Made by a program: the position numbers and the translations under genes. A stretch of 64,000 bases of DNA. It comes from Cornus controversa (lineage: Eukaryota; Streptophyta; Magnoliopsida; Cornales; Cornaceae). Positions 11,879-22,507 of this stretch are shown here, in pieces (within the stretch, counting starts at the first letter, position 1; the number at the start of each line of letters is the position of its first letter). The notes below the pieces were generated by a model that saw nothing but the letters and a program-made list of their open reading frames with translations, did no database searches and had not been told where the DNA came from. The DNA lies in contig CM048845.1 of assembly GCA_026545225.1 (NCBI GenBank), forward strand, positions 77,581,533 to 77,645,532, in the 5' to 3' direction.

Positions 11879-13112
11879 ATGGATCCAACACCACCAAATT
11901 TCAACTTCAACCCTTTATCCAAAGATGATTTTTTATCATTTGACGGCTTTGATCAATATTATCGTGGCGATTCTCAATTTCCATCTAATCAATCAGCCGC
12001 ATTTTATTCGCCGATATTGCCTCAATCCAGTAATGTCAGATCTTCCCGAAAGCAACCGGTTCCTCGAATGCCTAATTGGTCCAACGAAGAAGATTTTGCT
12101 CTGTGCAATGCGTGGCTAGAAGTTATCAGTGATTCGGTGATTGGTTTAGACCAAGCGAAGTCGACATTATGGCAAAAAATTCTCGTCGAATTTCAAGTAC
12201 AACTTGGTGCTCCAACTGCCCGAGGCGAGTGCGGTTTGACAAATCGTTGGTCCACCATCCAAAAAAAAATTAGCAAATGGTCTGCATGCTTGCTTACAAT
12301 TGAAAATAATCAGACCAGTGGCTTCAACAATCATGATATGGTAAGTTAATAATTTTAATTAATTTCTTTACTTGATCGTATTTAATAAGTAATTATTTTA
12401 AATAATTTGTTTCTTATTATTGTGTAATTATTTAAAGCAGATCACAGCGGCTCAACATCTATATAAATTCACTATGAATGAGGACTTTAAACTCCATGCT
12501 TGTTGGAACATTTTGAAAGACTCTCCAAAATGGCATGCATATTGTCTCGATCAAGGAAAAAACAAAGCCACAATTGCCCGCGCGAAGAAGAGGAGTACTG
12601 GAATCAACATCAACGAGCATGTTGCTCACTCAAACGCATCAAGTCCATTAAGTAATGCAGCGTACGAGGGTGTTCCTTCTGAAGGATCGCCACAGTTTGG
12701 CATGAATGAATATTCACCGGGTATTGCTAAATCTCAACCATTAGAACGACCAGCAGGACGCAAGGCGGCAAAGCAGAGCCGAAATAAGAAGAAATAGCCA
12801 GAATATGAGACCTCACACTCATCATTTGAGGTCAGTTTTCACCAAGTAACATCCAAACTTGACTCTCAAACAAATATTATTATGGAGACAAAGTTAAAAT
12901 AGATGAAAAGACAACGGGAGAGAGAACTACACGAAGAAAGAAGTTAACGGCAGAGAGAACTACACGAAGAAAAAATTCGAGAAGAGGAGTTAATGCTAAA
13001 AGATCCAAATTCAATGCCAACAGAAGTACAGAAAGCATGGCTTATCCGAAAATAACAACAGATATATGAGCGAATGTGTGCAGAAGTATATGAGAATTTG
13101 CGCAATCCATAA
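11879..13112 (+). pseudogene. Harbinger ORF1, SANT/MYB-like DNA-binding protein, decayed
   Basis: Exon 1 is 11879-12340 and exon 2 begins at 12441, with a GTAAGT donor and a TTTAAAGCAG acceptor. The protein begins MDPTPPNFNFNP. It has a trihelix/SANT-like segment (WSNEEDFALCNAW, then LTNRWSTIQKKISKW), a second conserved part (HACWNILKDSPKW) and a basic tail (GRKAAKQSRNKKK). A TAG at 12795 ends it. The same frame then continues with a charged coiled-coil tail (RERELHEE, EEELMLKD) through three more stops (12900, 12945, 13053) to a natural-looking end, NP-stop at 13110. Family members lack these stops, so the gene is a relic. The protein would bind the element ends and act with the transposase. 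Confidence 0.85.
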
Positions 13113-13433
13113 GACTTGTTTAATCCATAATGGATATTGTATCGTTTTAAGTTATGTTATTTTTTTTTATCCGTTATGAATATTGTATCGTTTGAAATTA
13201 TGTTTTTTTTTTTTTAATCCCTTATGGATATTGTAATTCATTTAACTTATGTTATGTTGTTTTTAAATCTATTACGAATATTGTGTCGTGCGAAAATAAT
13301 TTCAGAAACAAATTTTTATTGCATAATATTTTATAACATCTTACAAGCATAAAAATACAACATAACTTGAAATTCTAGTACATAAAATGATAACAGAACT
13401 TAAAGAAAGGAGTACATAAAAAACCAACATAAC

Positions 13434-14756
13434 TTAAAGATCTTCATATGAATCACCAATCTGATTCCACATATGTTCTATCAGATCCTTCCTCAACTGC
13501 GTATTTGTCTCTCTACTGCGGTACTGAGTTTGGCGAGCATAGATGTGTGCCGCAAAAATATTGGAGTATAATATTTGAGTGTGAATCGGAATACTCTCTT
13601 TCGGTGGCAGCCAAATTCCAGTATTGTCGTGGCGTTCATCTTCAATGATCATGTTGTGAAGGATTATGCACGTTCTCATTATGAGACACAAGTTCATCTT
13701 CTCCCAATATTTAACTGGTCGTTGCAGTATTGCCCACTTGATTTGCAAGACCCCAAATGCTCGCTCCACATCTTTCCTGCATGCCTCTTATTTTTCTGCA
13801 AACATTTTTTGTTTTGGAGTTCTTGGATTTGGGATGGTCTGTATCAAAGTTGCCCATTTTGAGTATATACCATCAGACAAGTAATACCCCATGCTATACT
13901 GATGCTCATTCACCACATAATTAACCGAAGGCATTCTACCACTGACAATACGGTTGAATACGGAGGAATAATCCAACACATTTATATCATTGTGTGAACC
14001 AGCCATTCCAAAAAATGAATGTCAAATCCACAAATCTTTAGAGGCTACCGCCTCCAATATTAAAGTAGCCTTATGGGTGCGACCCTTGTGTGTGCCATGC
14101 CACGCCACTGGGCAATTCTTCCATTCCCAATGCATACAATCGATAGAACCAAGCATACCTGGGAATCCTCTAACCTCCCCTTCTTGAAGGAGTCGTGCGA
14201 TATTGGTTTCGTTTGGTTCGCGCATATACTGCTGCTCATACACAACAACAACAGCAGTACAAAATGCCTTCAAACAACTTATTGCAGTAGTCTCACCGAT
14301 TTTAATATACTCGTCAAATGAATCGGCTGGTCCACCATATGCGAGAATGCGTATTGCAGTTGTCATCTTCTGTATAGAAGACAACCCCAAACGGCCAGAA
14401 GCGTCTCTTTTTTGGATGAAGAAATCGTCATAAGATTGAACATCATTCATGATACGAAGAAATAGTTCTCGACGCATTCTGAATCGTCTATGAAATTGCT
14501 CAGGTGTATATAGGCAATTCTCGTCAAAGTAGTCTTTCATTAGCTGACGGTGGCTTCATTCTCGGTCACGATGAATAAACCGCCGCCTCTGAGCCGGTTG
14601 AAATACTTGCGATATAATCTCCGGCGTACAACAACTCAGAATTTCTTTGTAGGTAGATACATGATCTTCAAGCAATTTGTCAAGATCTATTGATGAGGAG
14701 GATGACGAAGAATGTGGAGAATTAGAACCTGACAAAGGTCGTGATGACGAAGCCAT
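13434..14756 (-). pseudogene. PIF/Harbinger DDE transposase (HARBI1/nuclease-like), decayed
   Basis: One 441-codon frame runs from MASSSRPLSGSN at 14756 to SYEDL-stop at 13434. The family's order is kept: RRRFIHRDRE, then FRMRRELFLRIM, the first catalytic Asp in SIDCMHWEWKN, the second Asp in GSHNDINVLD, and the Glu in KDVERAFGVLQ, followed by ILHNMIIEDER. Three in-frame stops interrupt it: TGA at 14558-14556 (after RDRE), TGA at 14024-14022 (where relatives have Trp in LWIWH), and TAA at 13790-13788 (before EACRKD). There is no frameshift. All three could be C-to-T or G-to-A changes. The element cannot make an active enzyme. Confidence 0.92.
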
Positions 14757-15513
14757 TGAAAGTTCGAAGTTGAAAGAGATAGTAAATGAATTTTTGGAAG
14801 ATTGAAAGTAGTGGTAATTTTATAAATGAGCAAATGAGTGTTTATATAAGAAAAAAAGTATAGCCGTTGGGAATATAGTCGTTGAAAATATAGCCGTTGG
14901 GAATATAGCCGTTAGTAAATAAATAAAAAAATATTTAATAATTTTAAATTTAAATTTTTTTTTAAAAAAATATTAAAATATTATTATTTTTGGTTAGCGA
15001 AAATCTGGAGAACCTGTTGTGGAGCCAAAATTTGGAGATCCTGACATGATGTGGCTGGCTAAAATGCTGAGGTGGCTAGCTAAAATTCAAATTTGGAGAT
15101 CCAAATTTAGCCATCCCATAGTGGATGCTCTAAGGAGGTGTAAGTGATATTTTTCCTAAAATATATTATGAGTTAATTAGAAGACAATTAAAATTTTACA
15201 AAACAAAAATAATAATCATCTAACTCTATACTCCAAATCAGATAATTCATGAGTAATAATTTGAATAAAATGAGCAGAAAATACTTTTTTATATATCATA
15301 ATATATTTTTGACATATTCATGTTGTATATGTATTATTATTTTTTTAGACCCACGTCGGTCTGTGTATCCAGGCTTTTTAGGGCACCCAAGTCAACCTTG
15401 GAGAGCTAATTGAGCCCATTGGCTCCGTACACAATCATATGAGAGTTAAAAATAAATCAATAAATAAATTTATGGTTAATGGAAAAAATATGTTACACAT
15501 TTGTTTTTTTATA

Positions 15514-15587
15514 GGGTAATGCTACTCAGGCAGAATTCGTTCTGCCTATGAATTCTGCCTACAAATTCTGCCTGAGTAGCATTACCC
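15514..15587. mobile_element. Very short MITE, 74 bp, 9 bp target duplication
   Basis: The element is nearly all terminal inverted repeat: it starts GGGTAATGCTACTCAGGCAG, ends with the exact complement, and has a short middle of repeated ATTCTGCCTA units. The flanks are the identical 9-mer TTTTTTATA (15505-15513 and 15588-15596). The duplication length fits Mutator-type transposition. It would form a tight hairpin when transcribed. Confidence 0.8.
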
Positions 15588-15596
15588 TTTTTTATA

Positions 15597-16332
15597 AAAT
15601 CAATCATTACTTATAGAAAGATCACATATATATCGTTGAGAGTTAGGAAACATGGAGAGATACGGATACCACGTAATACAATTTTTTTAATAACAACATA
15701 CACATTCTAGGAATGTCTCCACTTTCTCTTCTAATTCTCATCTTTTTTTCTTCTTTTCACTTTATCGCTAATTAATTTGACTTATATTCTGAGAAGTGAG
15801 AACACAAAAGAACAACATGAAGATATTAATATGATTATGTTTTTTTTTTTTTGAGTAAATAAATATACTTGTGTTGTTGGCCTTTTTAAGCTTTTGTTTT
15901 TTACATTTTTACCGCATTAGATTTTAAAATTTGAGATGAGCCCTGTGGTTTTTTTGCCTCTTCGCATGTTCAGTCTTGTCAATGTATTAGAATTGTGTCC
16001 TTGTCGTATTTGTGTAAAAAAATTATTTAAAAATATAGACATTTTTAATTGTGTCGAGGTGTGTTTGTATATGACACGAGACAATACTTCTGGAGAAAAT
16101 ATATGTGCTTCATAGAATGACGGTTGTAATTGCCCCGCAGACTATGGGCCATGACTAAGAAAGTTGGTGCTATTAGAAGCCCATAAAATTGTAGATTGGG
16201 CCTTTTGGAACTAGCCCACCTATGAAATTCATTGGTAATAACTTTTGTGTTGCGCAACTTTAACCACTCAAATATTCAATTATTACTCATAGAACCTTGA
16301 AAAAACAGGTTCCATGCACCTAGTCACATATG

Positions 16333-16396
<64 letters not shown>

Positions 16397-17100
16397 TTTC
16401 ATACCTGGGGTGGTCCATCGCAAAGTTGACATTGCAAGAATATATGTAAGGCAGCATATATATATATATATATGTTACATTTTACATGGTCAAAAATATA
16501 CAATACACCTCCCCTGTTGCTCTATCACATCTTATCACAAATATTTGGGAATTTAAAAAGATTTCTTTCACGTGCTTTTGATGCCTGTATAGTTCCAAAC
16601 TCTATATTTTCTCATGTTCCTCGACCTCCTCGTAAAATATCATATGTTTCATATCCAATAAATTTAATAAAACAAACTATATTGTTTTTAAATCACAAAA
16701 CCAACCACCGACCATTCAGCCATTACTCCGGTTGATATATAGTAGTAGTGGTTCTCGTAGAATATACTAGTTTATTATGAGAATGCTGTTATAATAAAAT
16801 TAAATTCACAATTAATCGATACTGAGTTAATCAGAGAAAAAGAATTATTTAATAATTAAAAGCACGAACTGAGAGTACTCTCATTATAGGTTTTTGGTCT
16901 CCTAAAAATAATCTTAATGCCAGAATATGAAGGGTATTGTTGATAATTGAGGTGTGAACTTCATCCAACTCCCCAAGTTATTCTCTTACAACACACATGT
17001 CGAACTACCGTGAACGATTAGGATCACTCACATATGTCACACATGTAATAATTCGGACTCCAAATATGCATCCATAAAGGGGACACAGGTCCTTTACAGT
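15597..17100. other. Intergenic sequence with microsatellites
   Basis: No gene seen. It contains an (AT)n-(GA)n compound microsatellite at about 16331-16390 and a further (AT)n at 16458-16473. Confidence 0.6.
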
Positions 17101-17231
17101 GGAGGATCAGTCCCCTTCTGTCCGCTACTCAATCGATCAGCAGATAGAAGGTACACACATCTCAAAAATACTGGGTCATTTTTTAAAATTTGACAACTTT
17201 ACCCTTTTGTCTCTCTTAAAGTTAAAGCTTC

Positions 17232-17235
<4 letters not shown>
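17100..17235 (+). mobile_element. Fragment shared with the Helitron-like segment at 37.4 kb
   Basis: The segment TTCTGTCCGCTACTCAATCG and the following CTTTACCC..TCTCTCTTA block recur, inverted, at about 37370-37470 (complement TTTTGTCCGCTGCTCAATCG). In that other copy the sequence runs on to a Helitron-like 3' end. Here it runs into an (AT)n tract and then the LTR element. Confidence 0.5.

Positions 17236-17280
<45 letters not shown>
17236..17280. repeat. (AT)n microsatellite
   Basis: An uninterrupted TA dinucleotide run of about 45 bp, directly abutting the 3' LTR of the next element. Confidence 0.95.
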
Positions 17281-17282
<2 letters not shown>

Positions 17283-18189
17283 GAACACAAATTTCGAGTT
17301 TGAAAATAAGATCAAAATACGTGAACAAATATATCAAATATATTAATTTAAAAAAATATGGGTTATAAATCTTAGTAGATATTTACAAAATAAAGACAAA
17401 TTTCTCTGATTCGATTTCTTTAGTAGTCCGGATTCAAGGGCTGCTAAAGTTTGATCTTGAATTCGATTGAAACTTTGGTGAAAATCGACACGTGGATGAT
17501 GTGTTTATTATTCTTTTCCTTCAAGGTTTAGATGTTTTGGAGTTTTAGATTTAGAGTGAAGAATCCTGCGGAGTTTAAGCTTTTTCTGAGAATCTTCTTG
17601 TTGGTGATCTGAATTCAAGGGTTACGTACTGGAGCTTGATCTTAAATCAGGTTGTTGAGAGTCCTCTTCAAGTGTTTGTTGTTGAAGAAAGCCGGTGAGA
17701 ATTTTTGATCGAGGGCTGAAGAAGTTTGATCTCGAACAATCTTTTTGATAATTCTTTGAATTTGTTAAATCGTGGAGGAAGAACGTCACGACTTTGAATA
17801 TACTTATTGTTATTCTTCTTCAAAACTTTGAATCTTGGATGAACATATGTCTCCAGGTATTAATTGAAGGCAGAGTTTGACAGAGCTTCAGTATTCTGTC
17901 AGAGTCTCTTCCTTTTCTCCTCCACCCCTGGACCTTTATTTATAGGCTCACTAGAGGGGTAGATTTTTAACTTTCTTTTCTTCTAATAATTATCTTATAA
18001 ATACCTTTTATGATAATTGGACTTGGACATCTTAGACAATTTAGATAAGCACATGACCTATTTATTTTTGGGGGGGGGGGGGTTGAACTTTAAATTATCT
18101 TACTCATTGGGCCACATTCCAAAGTAGGCTAAACTGAAGATAACCCAAATTATATTTTGGGTCCATCATGTAATTTTTTAATGTCTACA
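17281..18189 (-). repeat. 3' LTR of the gag-only element
   Basis: It is aligned throughout with 24210-25203; the shared block AACAAATATATCAAATATAT lies near the outer end. It ends at ATGTCTACA next to the polypurine tract. It lacks the (AT)n run at 24981-25010 that lengthens the other LTR. The two LTRs differ at many sites, so the insertion is not recent. Confidence 0.85.
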
Positions 18190-18934
18190 AATTGTCCCCA
18201 CTTTAAGTCTCGCGCTATATCGAACTTGTCACGTATCTAAAACTAGACTTGAAGTATTTAATTTTCATAAAGTTTTTTTTTCCTTGCGAAAATTCAATTT
18301 CAAAGAGGATGTCTTCATCGTCAAGTTCAATTGGAGTCTTGAAAACTTTATTGCAAATATAACTTTTCTCCTTGTCCAAGTAGAATTGAAGACTTGAGGA
18401 CCCAATTGCAAATAGGATTTTTTTCCCTTGTCCAAGCAAAATTGAAGTCTTGAAAATCCAATGGTAAATAGAATTAATCCACAGCTATATATATGTAACA
18501 TATGCTTCAGACTCTTCACATCATAGATTAATTGAGAGAAACCCCACGAACTCTAGCAATTGTAAGCACTTCTTTCTGTTTTTTTTTTCCACATGACTAA
18601 CTGCTTCTTCTTTTTTTTAACTGCTTCTTTTTTTTTCTTCTTTCTTTCTCTTTTTTTTTATTTTTTATTTTTCCTTCTTTCTTTCTATCTTCTTCTTTTT
18701 TTTTCCAACGATTGCTGCCTTCTTTCTTTTTTCTTTTTTTTTTTTACTACCTTCTTTTATTTTCTTTTCTTTTTTTGTACTGCCTTCTTTTCAATTTTTT
18801 TCTTCTGTCACAACGTCTTCTATTTTTTTCTTCTTTTTGCTCTTCTTCACAACATCTTCTAACTGCCTTCTTTTTTCTTGGTCTTCTTTCTACAGTATTG
18901 CCTTCTTTTCTTTTCTTTCTTTTTTCTTAGCCTT
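18190..18934. repeat. Polypyrimidine tract (left part) and spacer
   Basis: From about 18575 to 18934 the plus strand is almost entirely C and T (CTTCTTTTTTTT-type units). The same type of sequence resumes at 20285-20560 on the other side of the 1.35 kb insertion, so this was one tract. Phe/Leu-rich ORFs read from it are low-complexity by-products. Confidence 0.75.
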
Positions 18935-20284
18935 TGATGTGGTCCTTTTGTGTGTCAGAAATCAAATTATATTTTATCACTTGCAATATAACGAATCCTT
19001 GTAGGATAGGGTTCTAGAAGATGGTGTTAGTCCCACAGAGACTACGTTGGTATAATTTGCTAAAAATCGAAATTTGTTTCTTATTTAACTTACAAACAGA
19101 TTTTTGGTTTGTTTGTTTAAACTACTTGAAAAACGTAAATGACAATAAAATAACAAAGTTTAAGAAAAGGATAAAGGACTAGGGTCGGGACTTCATCACT
19201 AGCCTCATAACATGTAAAACTCATAATAAATCAAGAAATTTATATAAATGTGTACTATATGATGCATTTGGCTTGTGGCCTATAATGACGTCGCCAAGAA
19301 GATACATACACCATAAATTCTATAATCCATCTTCGATAAATGCAATCTCTCTACCTACCTACTTACCTAAATACCTAATTAACTAAGTGTAACGAAATTA
19401 CCATCTCTAAACATCGACTATGCAAATCTAGCTATGCATGTTGTAATGAAAATTAGTACAAAGTCATCACTTGTAGTTCTTATGGAAATACAAGTGTTTG
19501 AAGATCATGTAGAGAAACCTAACATTCTAAGACAAGAATGATGAATCAAAACATATAAACATACTAAATTTGCACACTTATATTGAATATAAGACTTAAG
19601 ACTAAGTACATATACACAAAAATACATAAAAACCTCAATTTACTACAATTAGAACATAGTTACAAAGTTAGGGTTTTGTCCAAACCCTAAAAAAAGATTA
19701 GTTGATCATGTTGGGATGGAAGCACTCCATAGACAAAGATGAGTCCATGCTCAAAATGGTCTTCAAGGCCTTACAAAGCTCTCTTTGAAGCTTTTCCACT
19801 ATAGAACTTCACTTTCTCTCTCTAGAATTACAAAATATACTCTCTAATATATCAATATGGAATTATTGTATCTATTCAATCCTTCTTCTATATACATCTG
19901 ACTTTAGGCTCAAAATAACACAAAATTTTCGTGCAAGGCTTCTTCTAGAAAGTTTTTGACAAGTGGCCAAGTGGAGAAAATATCTTGTGACAGGAATTTG
20001 AGATGTATCGAAATTCGTAGATCCTTGCTCTGGATTCCTTCAACTTCTTAGCTTTCCAGCTCCGATCTTGACACGCACTTCACTTTTTCTCAATGTAGAC
20101 ATCCAATTAAGTATGCTCAGATTTAGGAATGTATTCATAAAATACTAATGGACATAATAAGCCATATTCTATATTAGAACCTAAAATCATCAAAAACATG
20201 AAAATACGTAAAAACAACAAAATATTTGCATCTATGGAATTAAAATACGCAAGTAAAGGCGCGAGAATGTATTAGCACTCATCA
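18935..20284. mobile_element. TGATG...CATCA insertion, 1.35 kb, unassigned class (copy 1)
   Basis: It begins TGATGTGGTCC, soon followed by ATCACTTGCAATATAACGAATC, and ends GTATTAGCACTCATCA. The same plan is found at 26814-28205 (TGATGTTATTTT, CTCGCAAGTGTACGAATC, then GAATGCGTAAC and a GATCA end). It interrupts the polypyrimidine tract of the gag-only element. Flanking 5-mers GCCTT and GTATT are only a weak match. No coding sequence was seen. It could be a non-autonomous LTR-like or other element. Confidence 0.6.
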
Positions 20285-20560
20285 GTATTCTTTCTACACT
20301 ACTGCTTTCTCTTTTCTTTTCTTTTTTCTTTTTCTTTTGCTTTTTTTCTTTCTTTCTCATGCACTGATGCCTTATTCTCTCTCTCTCTCTCTTTTCTTTC
20401 TTACGCCTACTACCTTCTTCTTTTTTCTTCCTTTCTCTTTTTTTTTTCTGCAGCTTTTTTTTTTATCTCTATTTCTTTTTTTCTTGATTTTTTTTTCTGT
20501 TTTTGCGCCTTCTTTTTTTTTTTCTCTCTGTTTCTTCGCCATTCTTTTTTTTCCTTTTTC
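20285..20560. repeat. Polypyrimidine tract (right part)
   Basis: A continuation of the C/T-only strand interrupted by the 1.35 kb insertion. Leftward and rightward parts share TATTCTTTCTACA-type and CTTTCTCTTTTCTTTTC units. Confidence 0.75.
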
Positions 20561-21009
20561 CACATGAATTCTATACATGTACATGACTGAATGAGTAAAA
20601 ATATATATATAAGGATTTTCATGCTACCTACTGATTTCAAACTTAATACCTCATGAAGAATTATTAAAACACCACACCATCTCTTCTGCACCACTCCAGG
20701 TGTTGCAAACTCTTGAAATAAAGTATATATGTGGCTGAACTTCAAAAATAACACTTTTTTTTCAGCAACAACTTTGTCTTTCGTGATCGCTATTAACCAA
20801 TTTTTTTTCCAGATCAGCTTCTATTTGTGGGCTCTGCTCGAGTTTTGTGTTGCCTCTGAAACATCTTACAGATTCATTGAACTCATCGCGGAAGACAACT
20901 TTATGTAAGCCACTCAACTCTTTTCCTAGAAAGTTTTAATTTTTTTTGGTCAATTCTTACAGGTCAAATCGCTTCTCTCGGGATATGGAGTTCCAGACAC
21001 CATTCATTA

Positions 21010-21200
21010 GTCCATTCGGGGCCACTTTATAATCCTTCGAGGTCCCTTAGTGCCTTTCGGGGTCACTTTATCATCCCTTTGGGGACCCTTAGTGTTCTTC
21101 GGGGTTACTTAGTCGTCCCATCGGGGTCCCTTAGTGTCCTTCGGGGTCACTTTATTGTCCTTTTAGGGTCCCTTAGTGACCTTCAGGGTCACTCAGTTGC
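21010..21200. repeat. 42 bp minisatellite, about four units
   Basis: Units of the form TTAGTGTCCTTCGGGGTCAC then TTT-GTCC-TTCGGGGTCCC recur four times inside the gag-only element. Confidence 0.85.
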
Positions 21201-21429
21201 TTCGGAACACTTTGTTTTTTGGTTAAATTTCTCTTACATTTTTTTCTTCTTGTCAGGTAAACAACCTTTGACTTCTGCTAATCATGGTTTTCTTCAAAAG
21301 CTTCAAGACAAACACCGTAACATTTTAGAATAAGAGAAAGATGTCATGAAGAAAATGAATTATATTGAATGTAAGAACCCCACTAGTTGGTCGTTTTGCT
21401 CCACGAGCCAAATTAACACAGCGCGACGA

Positions 21430-21595
21430 GTGCTTTCAACATCTTCACGGAAAATCAAGTCCTCACAGTGTGACAAACACCTCTTAACATATTTTGGCGG
21501 TGAGACAAGTCGTCACCACTGTGCGACAAATATCGTTAACATCTTGGTGGCAGGCCAAGTTACCACAGTGTGACAGACATCGTCAATATCTAAAT
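21430..21595. repeat. About 63 bp repeat, three units
   Basis: CACAGTGTGACAAACA-type segments followed by a TTAACAT-TTGGYGG block recur three times, diverged by several substitutions each. Confidence 0.7.
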
Positions 21596-21704
21596 TGACG
21601 GCATGCCAAAAGATTTTTTTTTTTTTTGGTTTGACTGAACTTGGAACAATCCTCCAAGATGCCTACGTACCCTGAATAGGGACCAAGTCATCAAGTAGTT
21701 CAAA

Positions 21705-21945
21705 TTTTTTTTTTGTAAAGACAGTTTATACTCATATTAAAGAGTGTGCTTGTTTTTTTTTAATGAAGACAGTTTATACTCATGCCAATGAGTATTTGAT
21801 TTTTTTTTTAGACAGTTTAAACTCATGCCAAGGAGTTCTTGATTTTATTTTTTTATACAGACAGTTTATACTCGTGTCAATGAGTTTTTTTTTTTGTAGA
21901 TAGTTTATACTCGTGTTATAGAGTGTTATCGACAATTTAGGTTCG
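21705..21945. repeat. About 55-60 bp repeat, five units
   Basis: AGACAGTTTATACTCATGCC, then an AGGAGT-like sequence and a T-run, recurs about five times. It is part of the same element's non-coding interior. Confidence 0.8.
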
Positions 21946-22507
21946 TATCGGGAAGCAATTTAGCTTTGATTATTCTTCAACTCTGCAAGATTTAAAAGAT
22001 AGTCTAAGCTTGTGTTGAAAAGTGTGAATCAGCTCGGCATTAATTTGAAGATGTTCTTCTTGCTGTGTTTCTTCATTGTACTCTTATTGTACTTGAGAAG
22101 AAACATCTTCTTTGAACTCATCTCCCCACCTATAAGGAAGAGGTATTCCATTCGTCATGATCCATGCATGACAATTGAACCTCAACCAGTATGTTTTCAA
22201 TCCGCTGCGAGATTCAATCCAAACAACATTTTTGGGCTTTGGTCCCCACATTTTTCCTTCCTTCAATATTTCAATTTTCAAAGCTTCTCGTTCTATTTGG
22301 AATTGGAGATGACTTTGTTCTTCGCTTTCTAGTTTGAAACCTTTGTTTTGCTGCTTGTTAGAGACAGTTCAAGAAAGTGACTTTTGAGACATTAATCGTT
22401 CTGGGCAATGATTCTTGCGAGATCCTTGTAAGACTATTCTCATTTTGAACTTTCTTTTTTAGCTTCCATGTGACCACAATTTTTCAATCATTTCTATTTG
22501 AGGTTAT

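Larger units (their letters stand above)
11159..15130. mobile_element. Complete but inactivated PIF/Harbinger transposon, 3.97 kb
   Basis: The ends are GAGCAACAGCAATGGGATCG and, as complement, GAGCATCCACTATGGGATGG. They are flanked by the 3 bp duplication TAA (11156-11158 and 15131-15133), as expected for PIF/Harbinger. The element carries the two usual genes, facing each other: a SANT/MYB-like DNA-binding ORF on the plus strand (11879-13112) and a DDE transposase on the minus strand (14756-13434). Both have premature stop codons. The left subterminal region has duplicated palindromes. It was inserted into the right terminal repeat of an older element. Confidence 0.93.
10110..15157. mobile_element. 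Mutator-like (or hAT-like) element, about 1.07 kb, split by a Harbinger insertion
   Basis: The left end (AGGTAAATACCACTTACACC) matches the complement of the right end (AGGAAAAATATCACTTACAC). The similarity runs for about 90 bp, including the shared segments TAGTTTCAATAATTCTGA and ACACCCCCT. The target duplication is AAAATATA on both sides (10102-10109 and 15158-15165), or TAAAATATA if the right boundary is moved by one base. The PIF/Harbinger element at 11159-15130 sits inside the right terminal repeat and interrupts it. Without that insert the element is about 1.07 kb and encodes no transposase. The segment 10545-10910 is richer in GC than the rest and could be captured host sequence, but I recognise no protein in it. 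Confidence 0.75.

Noticed and set aside
18593-18930. Phe/Leu-rich membrane-protein-like ORFs
   Set aside because: They are read from a C/T-only tract within a retrotransposon.
20372-20754. Lys/Arg-rich ORFs on the minus strand
   Set aside because: They are the purine complement of the polypyrimidine tract.
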